A stretch of DNA of 64,000 nucleotides, taken from positions 84,967 through 148,966 of the forward strand of contig NZ_JBMMUF010000009.1 of the NCBI RefSeq assembly GCF_049257235.1, written 5' to 3'. Each line of letters opens with the position of its first letter. Position 1 is the first letter of the stretch. This document shows positions 16,751 through 24,729 of the stretch, piece after piece. The translations under genes and the position numbers were made by a program. Source of the stretch: Pseudoalteromonas sp049257235. Lineage in GTDB: Bacteria > Pseudomonadota > Gammaproteobacteria > Enterobacterales > Alteromonadaceae. Below the pieces are notes generated by a model that was not told the origin of the DNA, did not search any database, and saw only the letters and a program-made list of their open reading frames with translations.

Positions 16751-18364
16751 ATGACCGTTGAGCAAACACACAAGCAAATCTTGCTAGAGCAACAAAAACA
16801 GTTATTCAGAGAAATTGTACGCCAATATATTGCGGTTTCAAGCCCACTCAATAACACACAAGCACATGAGCGACTAGTTTCCCTACACTTAGAGAGAGGG
16901 CTCGATGGTCAACCCGTTTCATATTCGACATTTTGTCGCTGGTTAAAAGAAGATATTGACTCAGCATACTTAGCTAGACGGCAAGATGGACGCGTTGCAG
17001 GTAAAGTTGCTACGCAAACAAAAATAAAGTCAGATGAGATATTCACATTCATGTCGAATGTGCAAATTGATTGCTTACATGCGCCGATTTTTCTAGTCGA
17101 TGACACTAACTACAGAGCGCTTGATAAAGTTCCGATTGAGTATCTTTCGTATGAGCCTATCACCACCGCCATCTTAGCTAATACCACTAATTATGAGAGC
17201 GGCTCAGAGCGCAGCGACTATTTAATAGAGCATTTCAAATCCATCTTCTTGGGTAAACCTGATTTACACATTGAAGTTGGTTACTCTAAACCGTGGTATG
17301 CGATGGGCCTCGTTATATCGCTCATTTTAGACGGAGCAAGTGCAAATAAAAGTAAAGATGTTCATATGTTCTTACGCAAATGGTTTGTCATTGCACACAT
17401 GGCAAAAACCCAGGAAGGGAAACAAAAATCTAGGGTCGAGAGTCTGAATGACTGGTTTAAAGATAATGTATTGAACGCTTTACCTGGTCATTTTAATGAC
17501 CGACTCGCTTTAAATCTAAGAGATACTATTAATGCCCGTGCCCAAGCAGCTCTGACAATTCGTGAATATCACATAATAAAATCCAGAGTTTTATTGGATT
17601 ATTTGTATGGTAAACACACAGACAGCAAAACTGGTGAAACATTCTCACGTGAAGATGAGTGGAACCGCCAATGTGCTTACAATCCCCCGCCATTCGTTCA
17701 AGACGTTGAAGAGTTATGTTTATTCAGTGGTCTCAGAGAGCATCGAACTATTAACGCCAGCGATGGCATTGTTCTTACTCGAAGCGGCAAACGATATTGG
17801 TATAACAGCACAGAACTTCAAGCGATGAGACGACACCTCAAGAGAACCATGGGTAAGCATTTTAATGGTGAAGTTAGCGTTACGTACTCGCTCATAAATG
17901 AGTATTTCATATGGATACTTCACCCACAGACAAAGGCTATGCTAAAAGTTCCGATGGTGACTCCACCGAAACAATTACCGCGCAACTCAGAGAAAGAAGA
18001 ATTTCTTGAACAGCTAAGACAAGTCGATGCATCTATTGATTTAACTCGTATGAGTAACGATGAAATTATAAAACATGCGCTCACTCGCAAAAGAAAAATA
18101 CGCGAATTTGAGAACAACAATAAAAAAGCAGCTAAAAAGAATGCCGAATCGACTCAAGATGCTACTGAGAAAGAAATGAAAAAAGCCAATAGCTACAAAG
18201 AGATGCAGCGAAACATGGCAATTGAAGCTGTAAATACACACATTCATGAAACTAAGCACGAAGCACAGGCTAATGAGCAAAAAGATGATGAAACAACATT
18301 AAACAATAATGAAGAGAATTTTGGCGGGTGGGTCGATAACTTGAACTACGGTGATGGTGAATAA
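16751..18364 (+). CDS. tnsB: TnsB catalytic part, DDE transposase
   Basis: This 537-aa retroviral-integrase-fold transposase joins the 3' ends of the element to target DNA. The catalytic triad is Asp107 (VQIDCLHAP), Asp194 (LILDGAS) and Glu230 (KSRVESLND), an exact D(35)E spacing for the last two. The region before it (YSTFCRWLKEDI, residues 58-69) corresponds to the second DNA-binding helix set of TnsB. A beta-barrel region follows, and a charged, Lys/Asn-rich tail (from about 430) probably contacts TnsC. Compared with Tn7 TnsB (about 700 aa), the first about 150 residues are on the preceding gene. There is no good ribosome binding site before its ATG, so translation is probably coupled. Confidence 0.88.
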   Translation: MTVEQTHKQILLEQQKQLFREIVRQYIAVSSPLNNTQAHERLVSLHLERGLDGQPVSYSTFCRWLKEDIDSAYLARRQDGRVAGKVATQTKIKSDEIFTFMSNVQIDCLHAPIFLVDDTNYRALDKVPIEYLSYEPITTAILANTTNYESGSERSDYLIEHFKSIFLGKPDLHIEVGYSKPWYAMGLVISLILDGASANKSKDVHMFLRKWFVIAHMAKTQEGKQKSRVESLNDWFKDNVLNALPGHFNDRLALNLRDTINARAQAALTIREYHIIKSRVLLDYLYGKHTDSKTGETFSREDEWNRQCAYNPPPFVQDVEELCLFSGLREHRTINASDGIVLTRSGKRYWYNSTELQAMRRHLKRTMGKHFNGEVSVTYSLINEYFIWILHPQTKAMLKVPMVTPPKQLPRNSEKEEFLEQLRQVDASIDLTRMSNDEIIKHALTRKRKIREFENNNKKAAKKNAESTQDATEKEMKKANSYKEMQRNMAIEAVNTHIHETKHEAQANEQKDDETTLNNNEENFGGWVDNLNYGDGE

Positions 18365-18366
18365 AG

Positions 18367-19284
18367 ATGGTCACAAATATAGATAGAATAAACAGCTTTC
18401 TCGATAACTTAATTATCCACCCAAAGTTCAAGCAATGTCTTGAGTCTACATTGAATTGCGTAAATGCGGTTACAACTGGTCCGTATGGCATATGTATCTT
18501 TTGTCAGCCAGGCACGGGAAAAACCAAGCTGGGAGATTACTTAACCCTACAATTAAACAAATCATGTATTCAAACTCGTGAATGTAAACAAATCAAGGCG
18601 ATAAAAATAGATTTGGAGGAAGGCGCGTTAGCAACTGATGTTAAGAGAAGCATCATCTATCAAATTACCGGTGATTATCCGAGCGGTTACACAAAGCAGG
18701 TTTTAAATAATTACCTAAAGCAACAACTAAAAGTTGCGAATGTGAAGATTATTATTATTGATGAGTTTCATCATTTGCTCAGAGGTGAAAAGAGAATAGA
18801 TCAAAAAGTGGGTCAGTTTATAAAGTCACTTATCGACAAATACAATGTTGCTGTTCTTCTGCTTGGTATCCCACGCGCTCAAAAAATTCTTGAATTAGAC
18901 ACTGAGTTAAATTCACGTGTTATACAAGGTGGTATGTTAGAGCTCTTCAATTGCAAGAACGACAATTCAAGAGCTTATTTTCAGAAGTTTTTAAGAGAAT
19001 ATAGCGCTAAATGTCCAGTTCCGATTATTGATCTATCTACTGACAACATGGCTTACAGAATGGAACTTGCAACGGGCGGTGATTTACGACGAATTCGACA
19101 ACTATTCCAGCACATGCTGCTTCATATCGATGAGGGTGAAGAAATTACAATTGCTCATCTAGATGTGGCTCACCGACAACTAAACAAAGCTAATGGTAAC
19201 TATGACTCAAACAACCAAGTTATTTGGCCATTTTCAAGCGAAGTAACATTACAGCAAGTAAAACAAGCGCTGGTCTATGAATAG
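18367..19284 (+). CDS. tnsC: TnsC-like AAA+ transposition regulator
   Basis: This 305-aa AAA+ ATPase has Walker A QPGTGKTK (Lys52) and Walker B KIIIIDEFHHLL (Asp132, Glu133), plus a sensor region LLGIPRAQ. TnsC/TniB links the target selector (TniQ) to the TnsA/B transposase and enforces target choice. It starts 2 bases after the tnsB stop and overlaps tniQ by 8 bases. It is shorter than Tn7 TnsC (555 aa), nearer to the compact TniB-type proteins. Confidence 0.9.
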   Translation: MVTNIDRINSFLDNLIIHPKFKQCLESTLNCVNAVTTGPYGICIFCQPGTGKTKLGDYLTLQLNKSCIQTRECKQIKAIKIDLEEGALATDVKRSIIYQITGDYPSGYTKQVLNNYLKQQLKVANVKIIIIDEFHHLLRGEKRIDQKVGQFIKSLIDKYNVAVLLLGIPRAQKILELDTELNSRVIQGGMLELFNCKNDNSRAYFQKFLREYSAKCPVPIIDLSTDNMAYRMELATGGDLRRIRQLFQHMLLHIDEGEEITIAHLDVAHRQLNKANGNYDSNNQVIWPFSSEVTLQQVKQALVYE

Positions 19285-20974
19285 TACCTTCCAACTTACC
19301 TATGCCCCTGAACCTAAGAGTGACGAGTCGTTACGTGGGTACTTTGAGCGCTTAAACCATATCAATGGCATGAAAGGAGCTCAGAACCTCTGTGATAAAC
19401 TCAGAACGACTTACCTACCGCAGCAGGCCCGTCCATTTTCAAAGAAGTATAATAATTATTTTATTAATCTAGCCCCAGCACTGAGAATGAAGCCTGAGGA
19501 GCTGGCTGGTTATTTTTATAACCAAAGTAATATTAACTATTTTAGAGAAATCAACTTAACAAACACCGCCCACCTCTACCATAAGGACTTTAGATTCTGC
19601 CCTTTATGCCTTGCTGATGATTTATACATGAAGCATCTGTGGGATATCTCTTTAGTAACTGCGTGCCCTATCCATCAATGTAATTTGCAATCAGAGTGCC
19701 CTCATTGCCATGAAAAACTTAAGTGGAATACATGGAAACTTAACGAATGCAGAAAGTGTGGAGAGTCATTGACTGTAACACCCATAGTGACTCAATGCGA
19801 CAAGTACAGCATGATGGTTTCGAGATTGTTTTTAGAAGCTAACAACAATAAGTATATAGAGGCTTTACTCTTAGCTACCCAGCGAATGCATCGAGCGTTC
19901 GATAATATGCTCTCGACACCGAAGCTAGAAACTTACGCTATGAGTCGAATACAGCAGTTAGTGCATTTGGGGTTAGGTCTGCTACACAGCTCTTCATTTC
20001 GTCACAGTTACTTTGTTGAGTTAAAACATAGAAAAGCGACTTACCGTGATATCTCTATTGAATCAGTTCTAGAGCCATGGGCCAATTTTAATAGTGTTTG
20101 CCAGTTTCAATATGATGACTCGTTGCCAGAAATAAGTTTTTTCACCAGAGATATCGAAGCTTTTGATGAAGGTATAAGTACTTCCCGTTTAACAACTTAT
20201 AAAAAGCAAAATGAATTATCTTTATCTCATCAAATATCAGCAAATCGCCTTGCGAGTCTGATTGGTTTAGACTTGGACTCTATTAATAGTCTTGTAGAAC
20301 ATAATGTTTTAGTGCCCTTAACGGTTGCACGTAAAGGTAGAAGCCCTATATTCGATATGAATGCTTTAGCAGAACAATTTTGTGAGCTAGAAATACACCA
20401 AGTATCAAGTTCAGAAGAGTTAATACACTTTCATGAGCTTAATCGTGTTTTGCTATTGTTCACAGCTAGTCATCGTTATATCTATGAGTTAATTCTCAAT
20501 GGCAAACTCAAACTATATTGCCCAGGTGAACATCGACAGCTAAAACATTGTTATCTGAATGAACAAGATTTGTATAAAGCGCTTCAAGCTCAACTCTACG
20601 AACATGAGCAGAGTGTTACTGGCACAGCTTTAGCCTCCATATTTTTCTCTCATCTTACTCTCATCAAGCGCCTTGAAGCAGTGAATTTATTCGAAGCCAA
20701 TCACTGGTCAAATGAATATTCAGTTGAAGGGCATGAATTCCATAAATTTATAAATAAATACATTTGCCTTAATCGTGTTTCATATTTTGCAAATGTGCCT
20801 GAAAATACATTGTTAGATGGACTTAAAATGTTAAGGATTGAGCCAATTTTTCAGGAATCTTTTAGAGGCAAACAATTAATTTTACTATCTGATTCTCAAT
20901 CTATAAGGCTGAAACTGTACAAGTTCATCGAGAATCTGAAAGGCCGTCTGATTGATAAATATATTGGGTTTTAA
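19277..20974 (+). CDS. tniQ: TniQ/TnsD-like target-site selector
   Basis: This 565-aa TniQ-family protein has an N-terminal TniQ domain and zinc-binding cysteines: Cys108/Cys111 (FCPLC), Cys130/His133 (CPIH), Cys141/Cys144 (CPHC), Cys158/Cys161 (CRKC). Its length is closer to TnsD (508 aa, sequence-specific attachment site binding) than to short CRISPR-associated TniQ (about 400 aa). The long C-terminal part (from about 300) has helix-turn-helix-like segments and is presumably the DNA reader. It is the last gene of the tns operon; the proposed right end of the element lies 120 bases downstream. Confidence 0.87.
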   Translation: MNSTFQLTYAPEPKSDESLRGYFERLNHINGMKGAQNLCDKLRTTYLPQQARPFSKKYNNYFINLAPALRMKPEELAGYFYNQSNINYFREINLTNTAHLYHKDFRFCPLCLADDLYMKHLWDISLVTACPIHQCNLQSECPHCHEKLKWNTWKLNECRKCGESLTVTPIVTQCDKYSMMVSRLFLEANNNKYIEALLLATQRMHRAFDNMLSTPKLETYAMSRIQQLVHLGLGLLHSSSFRHSYFVELKHRKATYRDISIESVLEPWANFNSVCQFQYDDSLPEISFFTRDIEAFDEGISTSRLTTYKKQNELSLSHQISANRLASLIGLDLDSINSLVEHNVLVPLTVARKGRSPIFDMNALAEQFCELEIHQVSSSEELIHFHELNRVLLLFTASHRYIYELILNGKLKLYCPGEHRQLKHCYLNEQDLYKALQAQLYEHEQSVTGTALASIFFSHLTLIKRLEAVNLFEANHWSNEYSVEGHEFHKFINKYICLNRVSYFANVPENTLLDGLKMLRIEPIFQESFRGKQLILLSDSQSIRLKLYKFIENLKGRLIDKYIGF

Positions 20975-21094
20975 GGCAGGCACTAAGGTCCCTATAACTT
21001 TAAACTCACAATAGTGAAAATAAACACTGTATTGTAGGTTCTGCCTACATAATAATGATTTTTTGCACTATTAATGGTAACTCACTATTGGACA
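20975..21094. repeat. Proposed transposon right end with subterminal repeats
   Basis: Two similar strings, TAAACTCACAATAGTG (21001-21016) and GTAACTCACTATTGGA (21077-21092), share AACTCAC-AT and could be transposase-binding sites, and GCACTATTAATGG lies between. A hairpin TGTAGG/CCTACA (21033-21049) may end the tns transcript. The tip reads CTATTGGACA. The tip is also flanked by arms TAACTCA (21078-21084) and TGAGTTA (21099-21105). Confidence 0.45.
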
Positions 21095-21140
21095 GAAATG
21101 AGTTAGAGCCGAAGGACGGCTGTGTATAAGAGGTAGATCT

Positions 21141-21209
21141 AAGTAACGCCCGCATTTGCGGCAAATTGGAGCGCCGCGGAAATTTGTCCGAAACATGCGC
21201 TTGTTAAGT
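21141..21209 (-). repeat. attC site of cassette 7
   Basis: Begins GTAACGCCCGC and ends GCGCTTGTTAAGT (core GTTRRRY as GTTAAGT), with internal complementary blocks GCGGCAAATT / AATTTGTCCG. About 69 bases, short type. It marks the distal end of the cassette array. Confidence 0.82.
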
Positions 21210-21214
21210 TGCGA

Positions 21215-22585
21215 CTATTTTAAATTAACAATATAGTTAGTTGGATGAAAAAGGCTCTGGTAATCTGGTTTCATTGCAACGGATTTTTGAAAAGCGTTTA
21301 ACGCCTCTTTATGATATCCAGAACTAAAATAGCCTAGCGCAAGGCCATCATAAACCTCTGGCACTTCGGGAAAGTTTTTAGTTAAATACTCAAAAAAGAA
21401 GATTGATTCTTCAGGTTTTCCAGCACTAATTAAATTTCTACCCAAATCCGTCAACACTCGACCAATAAAAGTTTCGTATCCTTCAGCTTTATATCTAGGC
21501 TTAAACTCTTCATTAAACCTTTTCTTGCCAATTTTCTTGTACAATTTATAGGCGAAAGTCGTAGGGGGAGCACGAGGTACTTCAATTTCACCCTCATGCA
21601 TTAACCCCATGATTCGAGCAGAGATCTCTTCCGCTACTAAACCGTCAGTGTTAGCAAGTACGAAAACCCATATCCCACTTACGAAATTTATTTCTACTGC
21701 GGTGCTTACACCTTTACCCCCACCAAATGCAACCCATTGTGAATTATCTTTTTGTAAGTTTTTAAAAAAGGCCAATGAAGATTTGGATAAAAGTTTCCCA
21801 TTAAAAAGTTGTTGATAGAACAACATTAAGTCTGTAGCAGAATAAAAACCTCCTCCGGCTGGACCTTTATGCTCTCTTTGATCCTCCTCAACTAGAACTT
21901 GCTGACCGTCATAATTGAAATGATAAAGTTCAGCCATAACCTTTGGCATTACTCCAGTAGTTTCAAGAGAAGTGGCACGCACTTTAGACATAATCATTGT
22001 TTCAGCAAGCGCCCAATAGTCTTTGTTGTAGGCTTTCTCCAGAATTGCACCAAGAAGAACATAGCCCATATTTGAATACCGCCGGTCACGGCCTGGTTCA
22101 AACAATAGATTTGCATCATTCACCAACGTAATTGTCTTTGCAATAGTGTCGTAAAGGCGAAAGTTTGTCCGGTATTCAGCATTAAAAATATCAGGAATGC
22201 CTGATGTATGTTGCAATAAATGGATAACTTTAACCTTGTTTGAAATATCACTTGGAAGATCTGAAACGTATTTGGCTAACGGTTCATCAAGCCCGATTAA
22301 ACCGTCATCAACTGCTTGCAACACTAAAACAGCGGTTAAATCTTTTTGAATTGAACCTATATCAAATAGCGTATCTGCTTGATTTTTTATACCTTGATCT
22401 AAGTTAGCGTAACCTACGGATGATTCGAAAATTTTGTCTTGATGTTTAAATACAAGCACGTTTCCTGAGAACCAGCCAAGCTCTTCATATTGTTTAACTA
22501 ATTTTTGAATATTACTAGCCTGACTTCCATAGGTAGAGGCTGAGAATATAAACAAGAAAATGGTAAATAAAGCTATCCTTAACAC
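21215..22585 (-). CDS. Cassette 7: secreted serine hydrolase (beta-lactamase family) with TPR tail
   Basis: This 456-aa protein has a signal peptide (about 20 residues, ending STYG) and a serine beta-lactamase/DD-peptidase-like domain: Ser78-x-x-Lys81 (SIQK) and Tyr170-Ser-Asn (YSNMGY). The final 70 residues contain tetratricopeptide-like repeats (SAGKPEESIFFFEYL, SGYHKEALNAFQKSV). Family members hydrolyse esters, amides or D-amino-acid peptides; lactam resistance should not be assumed. It starts at GTG with AAGGAG upstream. At about 1.4 kb it is the largest cassette and the last in the array. Confidence 0.85.
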   Translation of the reverse strand: MLRIALFTIFLFIFSASTYGSQASNIQKLVKQYEELGWFSGNVLVFKHQDKIFESSVGYANLDQGIKNQADTLFDIGSIQKDLTAVLVLQAVDDGLIGLDEPLAKYVSDLPSDISNKVKVIHLLQHTSGIPDIFNAEYRTNFRLYDTIAKTITLVNDANLLFEPGRDRRYSNMGYVLLGAILEKAYNKDYWALAETMIMSKVRATSLETTGVMPKVMAELYHFNYDGQQVLVEEDQREHKGPAGGGFYSATDLMLFYQQLFNGKLLSKSSLAFFKNLQKDNSQWVAFGGGKGVSTAVEINFVSGIWVFVLANTDGLVAEEISARIMGLMHEGEIEVPRAPPTTFAYKLYKKIGKKRFNEEFKPRYKAEGYETFIGRVLTDLGRNLISAGKPEESIFFFEYLTKNFPEVPEVYDGLALGYFSSGYHKEALNAFQKSVAMKPDYQSLFHPTNYIVNLK

Positions 22586-22614
22586 AAGAACTCCTTACGC
22601 AGACTTATACAGCA

Positions 22615-22717
22615 ACTTAACGCCCCGCTAAGGGGCTGATAATAGCTTGCTAAATTTGTGAAGCGAAGCGGAACCGAGCAAGCTGTTAGCAGTCCCGTCT
22701 TAAGCGACTTGTTAGGT
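22615..22717 (-). repeat. attC site of cassette 6 (identical to cassette 1 site)
   Basis: Runs from ACTTAACGCCCCGC to GACTTGTTAGGT, with stem blocks AGCTTGCT / AGCAAGCT and a GAAGCGAAGCGG centre. The body is the same, base for base, as the site at 25033-25135. The stop codon of the cassette 6 gene lies inside its core. Confidence 0.88.
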
Positions 22718-23080
22718 GCCGCGTACTCGAATGTATACAAAAGTAATCAATGCGAACATAGTAATCAATATACCTGATAATGGCCAATAAGCCATCCATT
22801 GAACAGGTAAGCCAGAAGGATCTTGAGGTAATAACCAAAGACTAGAAATAACCACTAAAGATAAGGTTGCACCTATATAACCAGCATGAACAACTTTTAC
22901 TACAGGTTTAGCTAATACAGAAAATAATGCCCAAACAATATATGGAGCAGAATAAAGCATCGCACCACCAACTAAAACAATTAATGTGGAATATAAATCT
23001 GATTTTCTCACAAGTACCGAAAGAATAGCCAAAACTACACTAAGTAAAATTGGTACTGCGAAATAAAATTTCATGATCAT
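22712..23080 (-). CDS. Cassette 6: four-helix small membrane protein
   Basis: This 122-aa protein is almost wholly hydrophobic, with about four transmembrane helices, starting MIMKFYFAVPILLS and ending YIRVRGT. The family is unknown to me. It differs from the cassette 1 protein only at residue 2 (Ile for Val). The frame is open 12 codons further upstream, but these come from the neighbouring attC, so the start at 23080 just inside the cassette is chosen. TAA is part of the attC core. Confidence 0.72.
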   Translation of the reverse strand: MIMKFYFAVPILLSVVLAILSVLVRKSDLYSTLIVLVGGAMLYSAPYIVWALFSVLAKPVVKVVHAGYIGATLSLVVISSLWLLPQDPSGLPVQWMAYWPLSGILITMFALITFVYIRVRGT

Positions 23081-23091
23081 ACTAGATAGGC

Positions 23092-23193
23092 ACCTAACGC
23101 CCTTGTTAATGGGCAAAATTTAGTTGGCTATAATCTTGAGCGGAGTGAAATCAGCCAACTGAATTTTGTCCACTATTCAACAGCTTGTTATGT
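23092..23193 (-). repeat. attC site of cassette 5
   Basis: Runs from ACCTAACGCCCTTG to CAGCTTGTTATGT. Complementary arms AAAATTTAGTTGGCT / AGCCAACTGAATTTT form a long imperfect stem with an extruded base, as in typical attC. Confidence 0.86.
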
Positions 23194-23652
23194 GCCTGTG
23201 TGCTGTTTTAACCAAGTATTGTATTTTCTTTTATTTTTGTATTTTACTTCTAACATATCAGCAGAAATCATTGCCTGGCCAAGTGTAGCTAACGCTTGGC
23301 CACGTCTATTTATGCTTATAGATTCATCATCACCTTGATCATGGTGTTTAACCAAATTTCTAGCGCTATTTCTAACTTTTCGAAATTTTCCCCTAGATAT
23401 TTGTTGATGACCTTCCGCAGCTAAATCGTAGTTAATTAGCTCATGAATTAAGTTAAAAGGGTTTTTACCAAGCTTTGCATCAGCTAAGCCAGTGAAAACC
23501 TCCTCAGCCGCACCAGCTAGAGTTAAGCAAGAGATATATCTACCTCTAATTAGCATATCTATTGCATCTTCTAATTGTTCTTTAGCTAAATTTATTTTTT
23601 TACTATGGTTAGCCAATTTGAACCTCACAACCGAACGATTGAATAGACACAT
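23188..23652 (-). CDS. Cassette 5: HEPN-like protein
   Basis: This up-to-154-aa all-helical protein has a long first helix (AKEQLEDAIDMLIRGRYIS) and a later RNLVKHHD motif, which fits the Rx4-6H ribonuclease motif of HEPN domains. HEPN proteins are often toxins or defence RNases; here this is a pattern-based suggestion. The ATG at 23652 lies inside the recombination core, so its leader changes with cassette position; a TTG at 23616 preceded by GAGG gives MANHSKKINLAKEQ and may be the true start. No partner antitoxin gene lies in the same cassette. Confidence 0.7.
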   Translation of the reverse strand: MCLFNRSVVRFKLANHSKKINLAKEQLEDAIDMLIRGRYISCLTLAGAAEEVFTGLADAKLGKNPFNLIHELINYDLAAEGHQQISRGKFRKVRNSARNLVKHHDQGDDESISINRRGQALATLGQAMISADMLEVKYKNKRKYNTWLKQHTGT

Positions 23653-23739
23653 AACACCCTAATTTGGCGGCACAAACGCGTGGGCTATACTGCGAAGCAG
23701 AGCCCGCGTGTTTGTGTCCCCAACATTTGATTGTTATGT
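23649..23739 (-). repeat. attC site of cassette 4
   Basis: Runs from ACATAACACCCTAATTTGG to TTGATTGTTATGT. Complementary arms GGCGGCACAAACGCGTGGGCT / AGCCCGCGTGTTTGTGTCC form the stem. Confidence 0.85.
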
Positions 23740-23767
23740 GCCACGAACTCAACACAAAGAAAGTACT

Positions 23768-24040
23768 TTAAACTTTCCCCCAGTCTTCGAGTGTTTCGTC
23801 GAAGTTCTCTGCTACACCCTGCGCATGGATGTTGAAGCAAGAATAACCATATCCATTCGTCAATATTTCATCACGGTTTGCATTCATAAAATGGCCATTT
23901 GTAGAAACAAGCATTCCATTCTTTGCGCCATATCCATTTATCAATGCATCAAACTCAAAAGCTTCTCCGCCAATTAAAGTAGTAAATGGAGACTCAATTG
24001 AAAGATTATATTTAGTTCGCAGCTTTTCTATATTAGTCAT
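23768..24040 (-). CDS. Cassette 4: unknown 90-aa protein
   Basis: This small soluble protein starts MTNIEKLRTKYNLSIESPF and is rich in Asn, Gly and aromatic residues, with no signal peptide or membrane helix. I do not recognise it. It sits with proper spacing between attC sites, and its ATG is about 20 bases inside the cassette, as usual. The reverse-strand open frame across this region is a shadow. Confidence 0.6.
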   Translation of the reverse strand: MTNIEKLRTKYNLSIESPFTTLIGGEAFEFDALINGYGAKNGMLVSTNGHFMNANRDEILTNGYGYSCFNIHAQGVAENFDETLEDWGKV

Positions 24041-24052
24041 CGGTTACTCTGG

Positions 24053-24114
24053 CACATAACGCCCGCGTAATAAGCGCGAGCTTGCGAGCGTCCTAATTGA
24101 CGCGTTTGTTATGT
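24053..24114 (-). repeat. attC site of cassette 3
   Basis: Short site (about 62 bases) from ACATAACGCCCGCGTAA to GCGTTTGTTATGT, with stem GCGCGAGC / GCTTGCGAGCG-type pairing. The cassette 3 gene stops within this site, about 20 bases inside it. Confidence 0.82.
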
Positions 24115-24611
24115 GCATTTTGCCAGTGCTCTATTGACAGTGATACAAACTCATTAAAGCTTTCTTTGGTCTCGAAACTACGAACTGGCACTATATGGAA
24201 CAGGTAACCCGATATCTGAAAAAGCAAATATGAACCTGCGACTTTCACTTTGGTTATGCCAGCCCATTTGCTAAGACCCTCGTTAGCAGAGGTTTTTTCA
24301 TGGAGCCCTTCGTCTGTTAGCGTATATTCATGATGCCCAAGAATTCCATTTTTTGTGGATGACATAAGTAAAATTGAAATCATCGAGAAGACCACGCCAA
24401 ATAGCATACCGAAAAGGCCACCACCAAAAGAACCAATTGTGATAGCGATCCAGTTGTTCTGAGTTTGGGGAACACCATTTTTCCAGCAGATAAATCCAAA
24501 CACAAATACAGCAATGACTAAAATAGTTAAGTAGGTGGACCTTAGCCTTGGCAAGATTGCCAAATTAAAACGAACCAAATCCGATTTACTGATGTTGGTA
24601 GTAACTCTCAT
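24093..24611 (-). CDS. Cassette 3: YcxB-like membrane protein
   Basis: This 172-aa protein has two transmembrane helices (about residues 29-47 and 58-85). The C-terminal cytosolic domain reads YTLTDEGLHEKTSANEGLSKWAGITKV and matches the YcxB-like pattern; function is unknown. The start at 24611 has AGGAG upstream; the frame is open another 26 codons, but that part belongs to the preceding attC. The last residues (NAHNKRVN) are encoded by attC sequence, so the C-terminus depends on the recombination site. Confidence 0.75.
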   Translation of the reverse strand: MRVTTNISKSDLVRFNLAILPRLRSTYLTILVIAVFVFGFICWKNGVPQTQNNWIAITIGSFGGGLFGMLFGVVFSMISILLMSSTKNGILGHHEYTLTDEGLHEKTSANEGLSKWAGITKVKVAGSYLLFQISGYLFHIVPVRSFETKESFNEFVSLSIEHWQNAHNKRVN

Positions 24612-24623
24612 AGTTCTCCTTGC

Positions 24624-24726
24624 ACATAACGCCTCAATATGGGGCGTAAAAAGCTTGGCTAAAATTAGCGAAGAATGAGCGCCAGCCAAGCTTCTTACGT
24701 CCCATCCATAATTGACTTGTTAGTTT
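24624..24726 (-). repeat. attC site of cassette 2
   Basis: Runs from ACATAACGCCTCAATATGGG to ATTGACTTGTTAGTT. Long stem arms GTAAAAAGCTTGGCT / AGCCAAGCTTCTTAC pair almost fully. Confidence 0.87.
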
Positions 24727-24729
24727 ACT

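Larger units (their letters stand above)
9374..21094. mobile_element. Tn7-like transposon (boundaries proposed)
   Basis: The core evidence is the operon tnsA, split tnsB, tnsC, tniQ at 15.6-21.0 kb. Proposed ends are TGTCCGATAC at 9374 and, read inward from the right, TGTCCAATAG ending at 21094; both start with the TGT typical of this superfamily. The five flanking bases are GAAAA (left) and GAAAT (right), a near-match to a 5-bp target duplication. The span encloses exactly the accessory genes between a chromosomal operon and an integron. Unusual: tniQ, not tnsA, would lie next to an end, and tnsA would be internal. An alternative is an end inside 15149-15624, which would exclude the cargo. 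No cas genes, no tnsE. Confidence 0.55.

Noticed and set aside
16746..16753. Programmed ribosomal frameshift joining the TnsB halves
   Set aside because: No slippery heptamer was seen before the stop, and a normal ATG lies two bases after it; two separate proteins is simpler.
15613..20974. CRISPR-associated (CAST-type) Tn7-like transposon
   Set aside because: No cas genes, no repeat-spacer array anywhere in the window, and TniQ is long (565 aa) like TnsD and unlike the short CRISPR-linked TniQ.
23708..23977. Plus-strand reading frame over cassette 4
   Set aside because: It crosses an attC, runs against the cassette direction and lies opposite a better minus-strand gene with cassette-type spacing.
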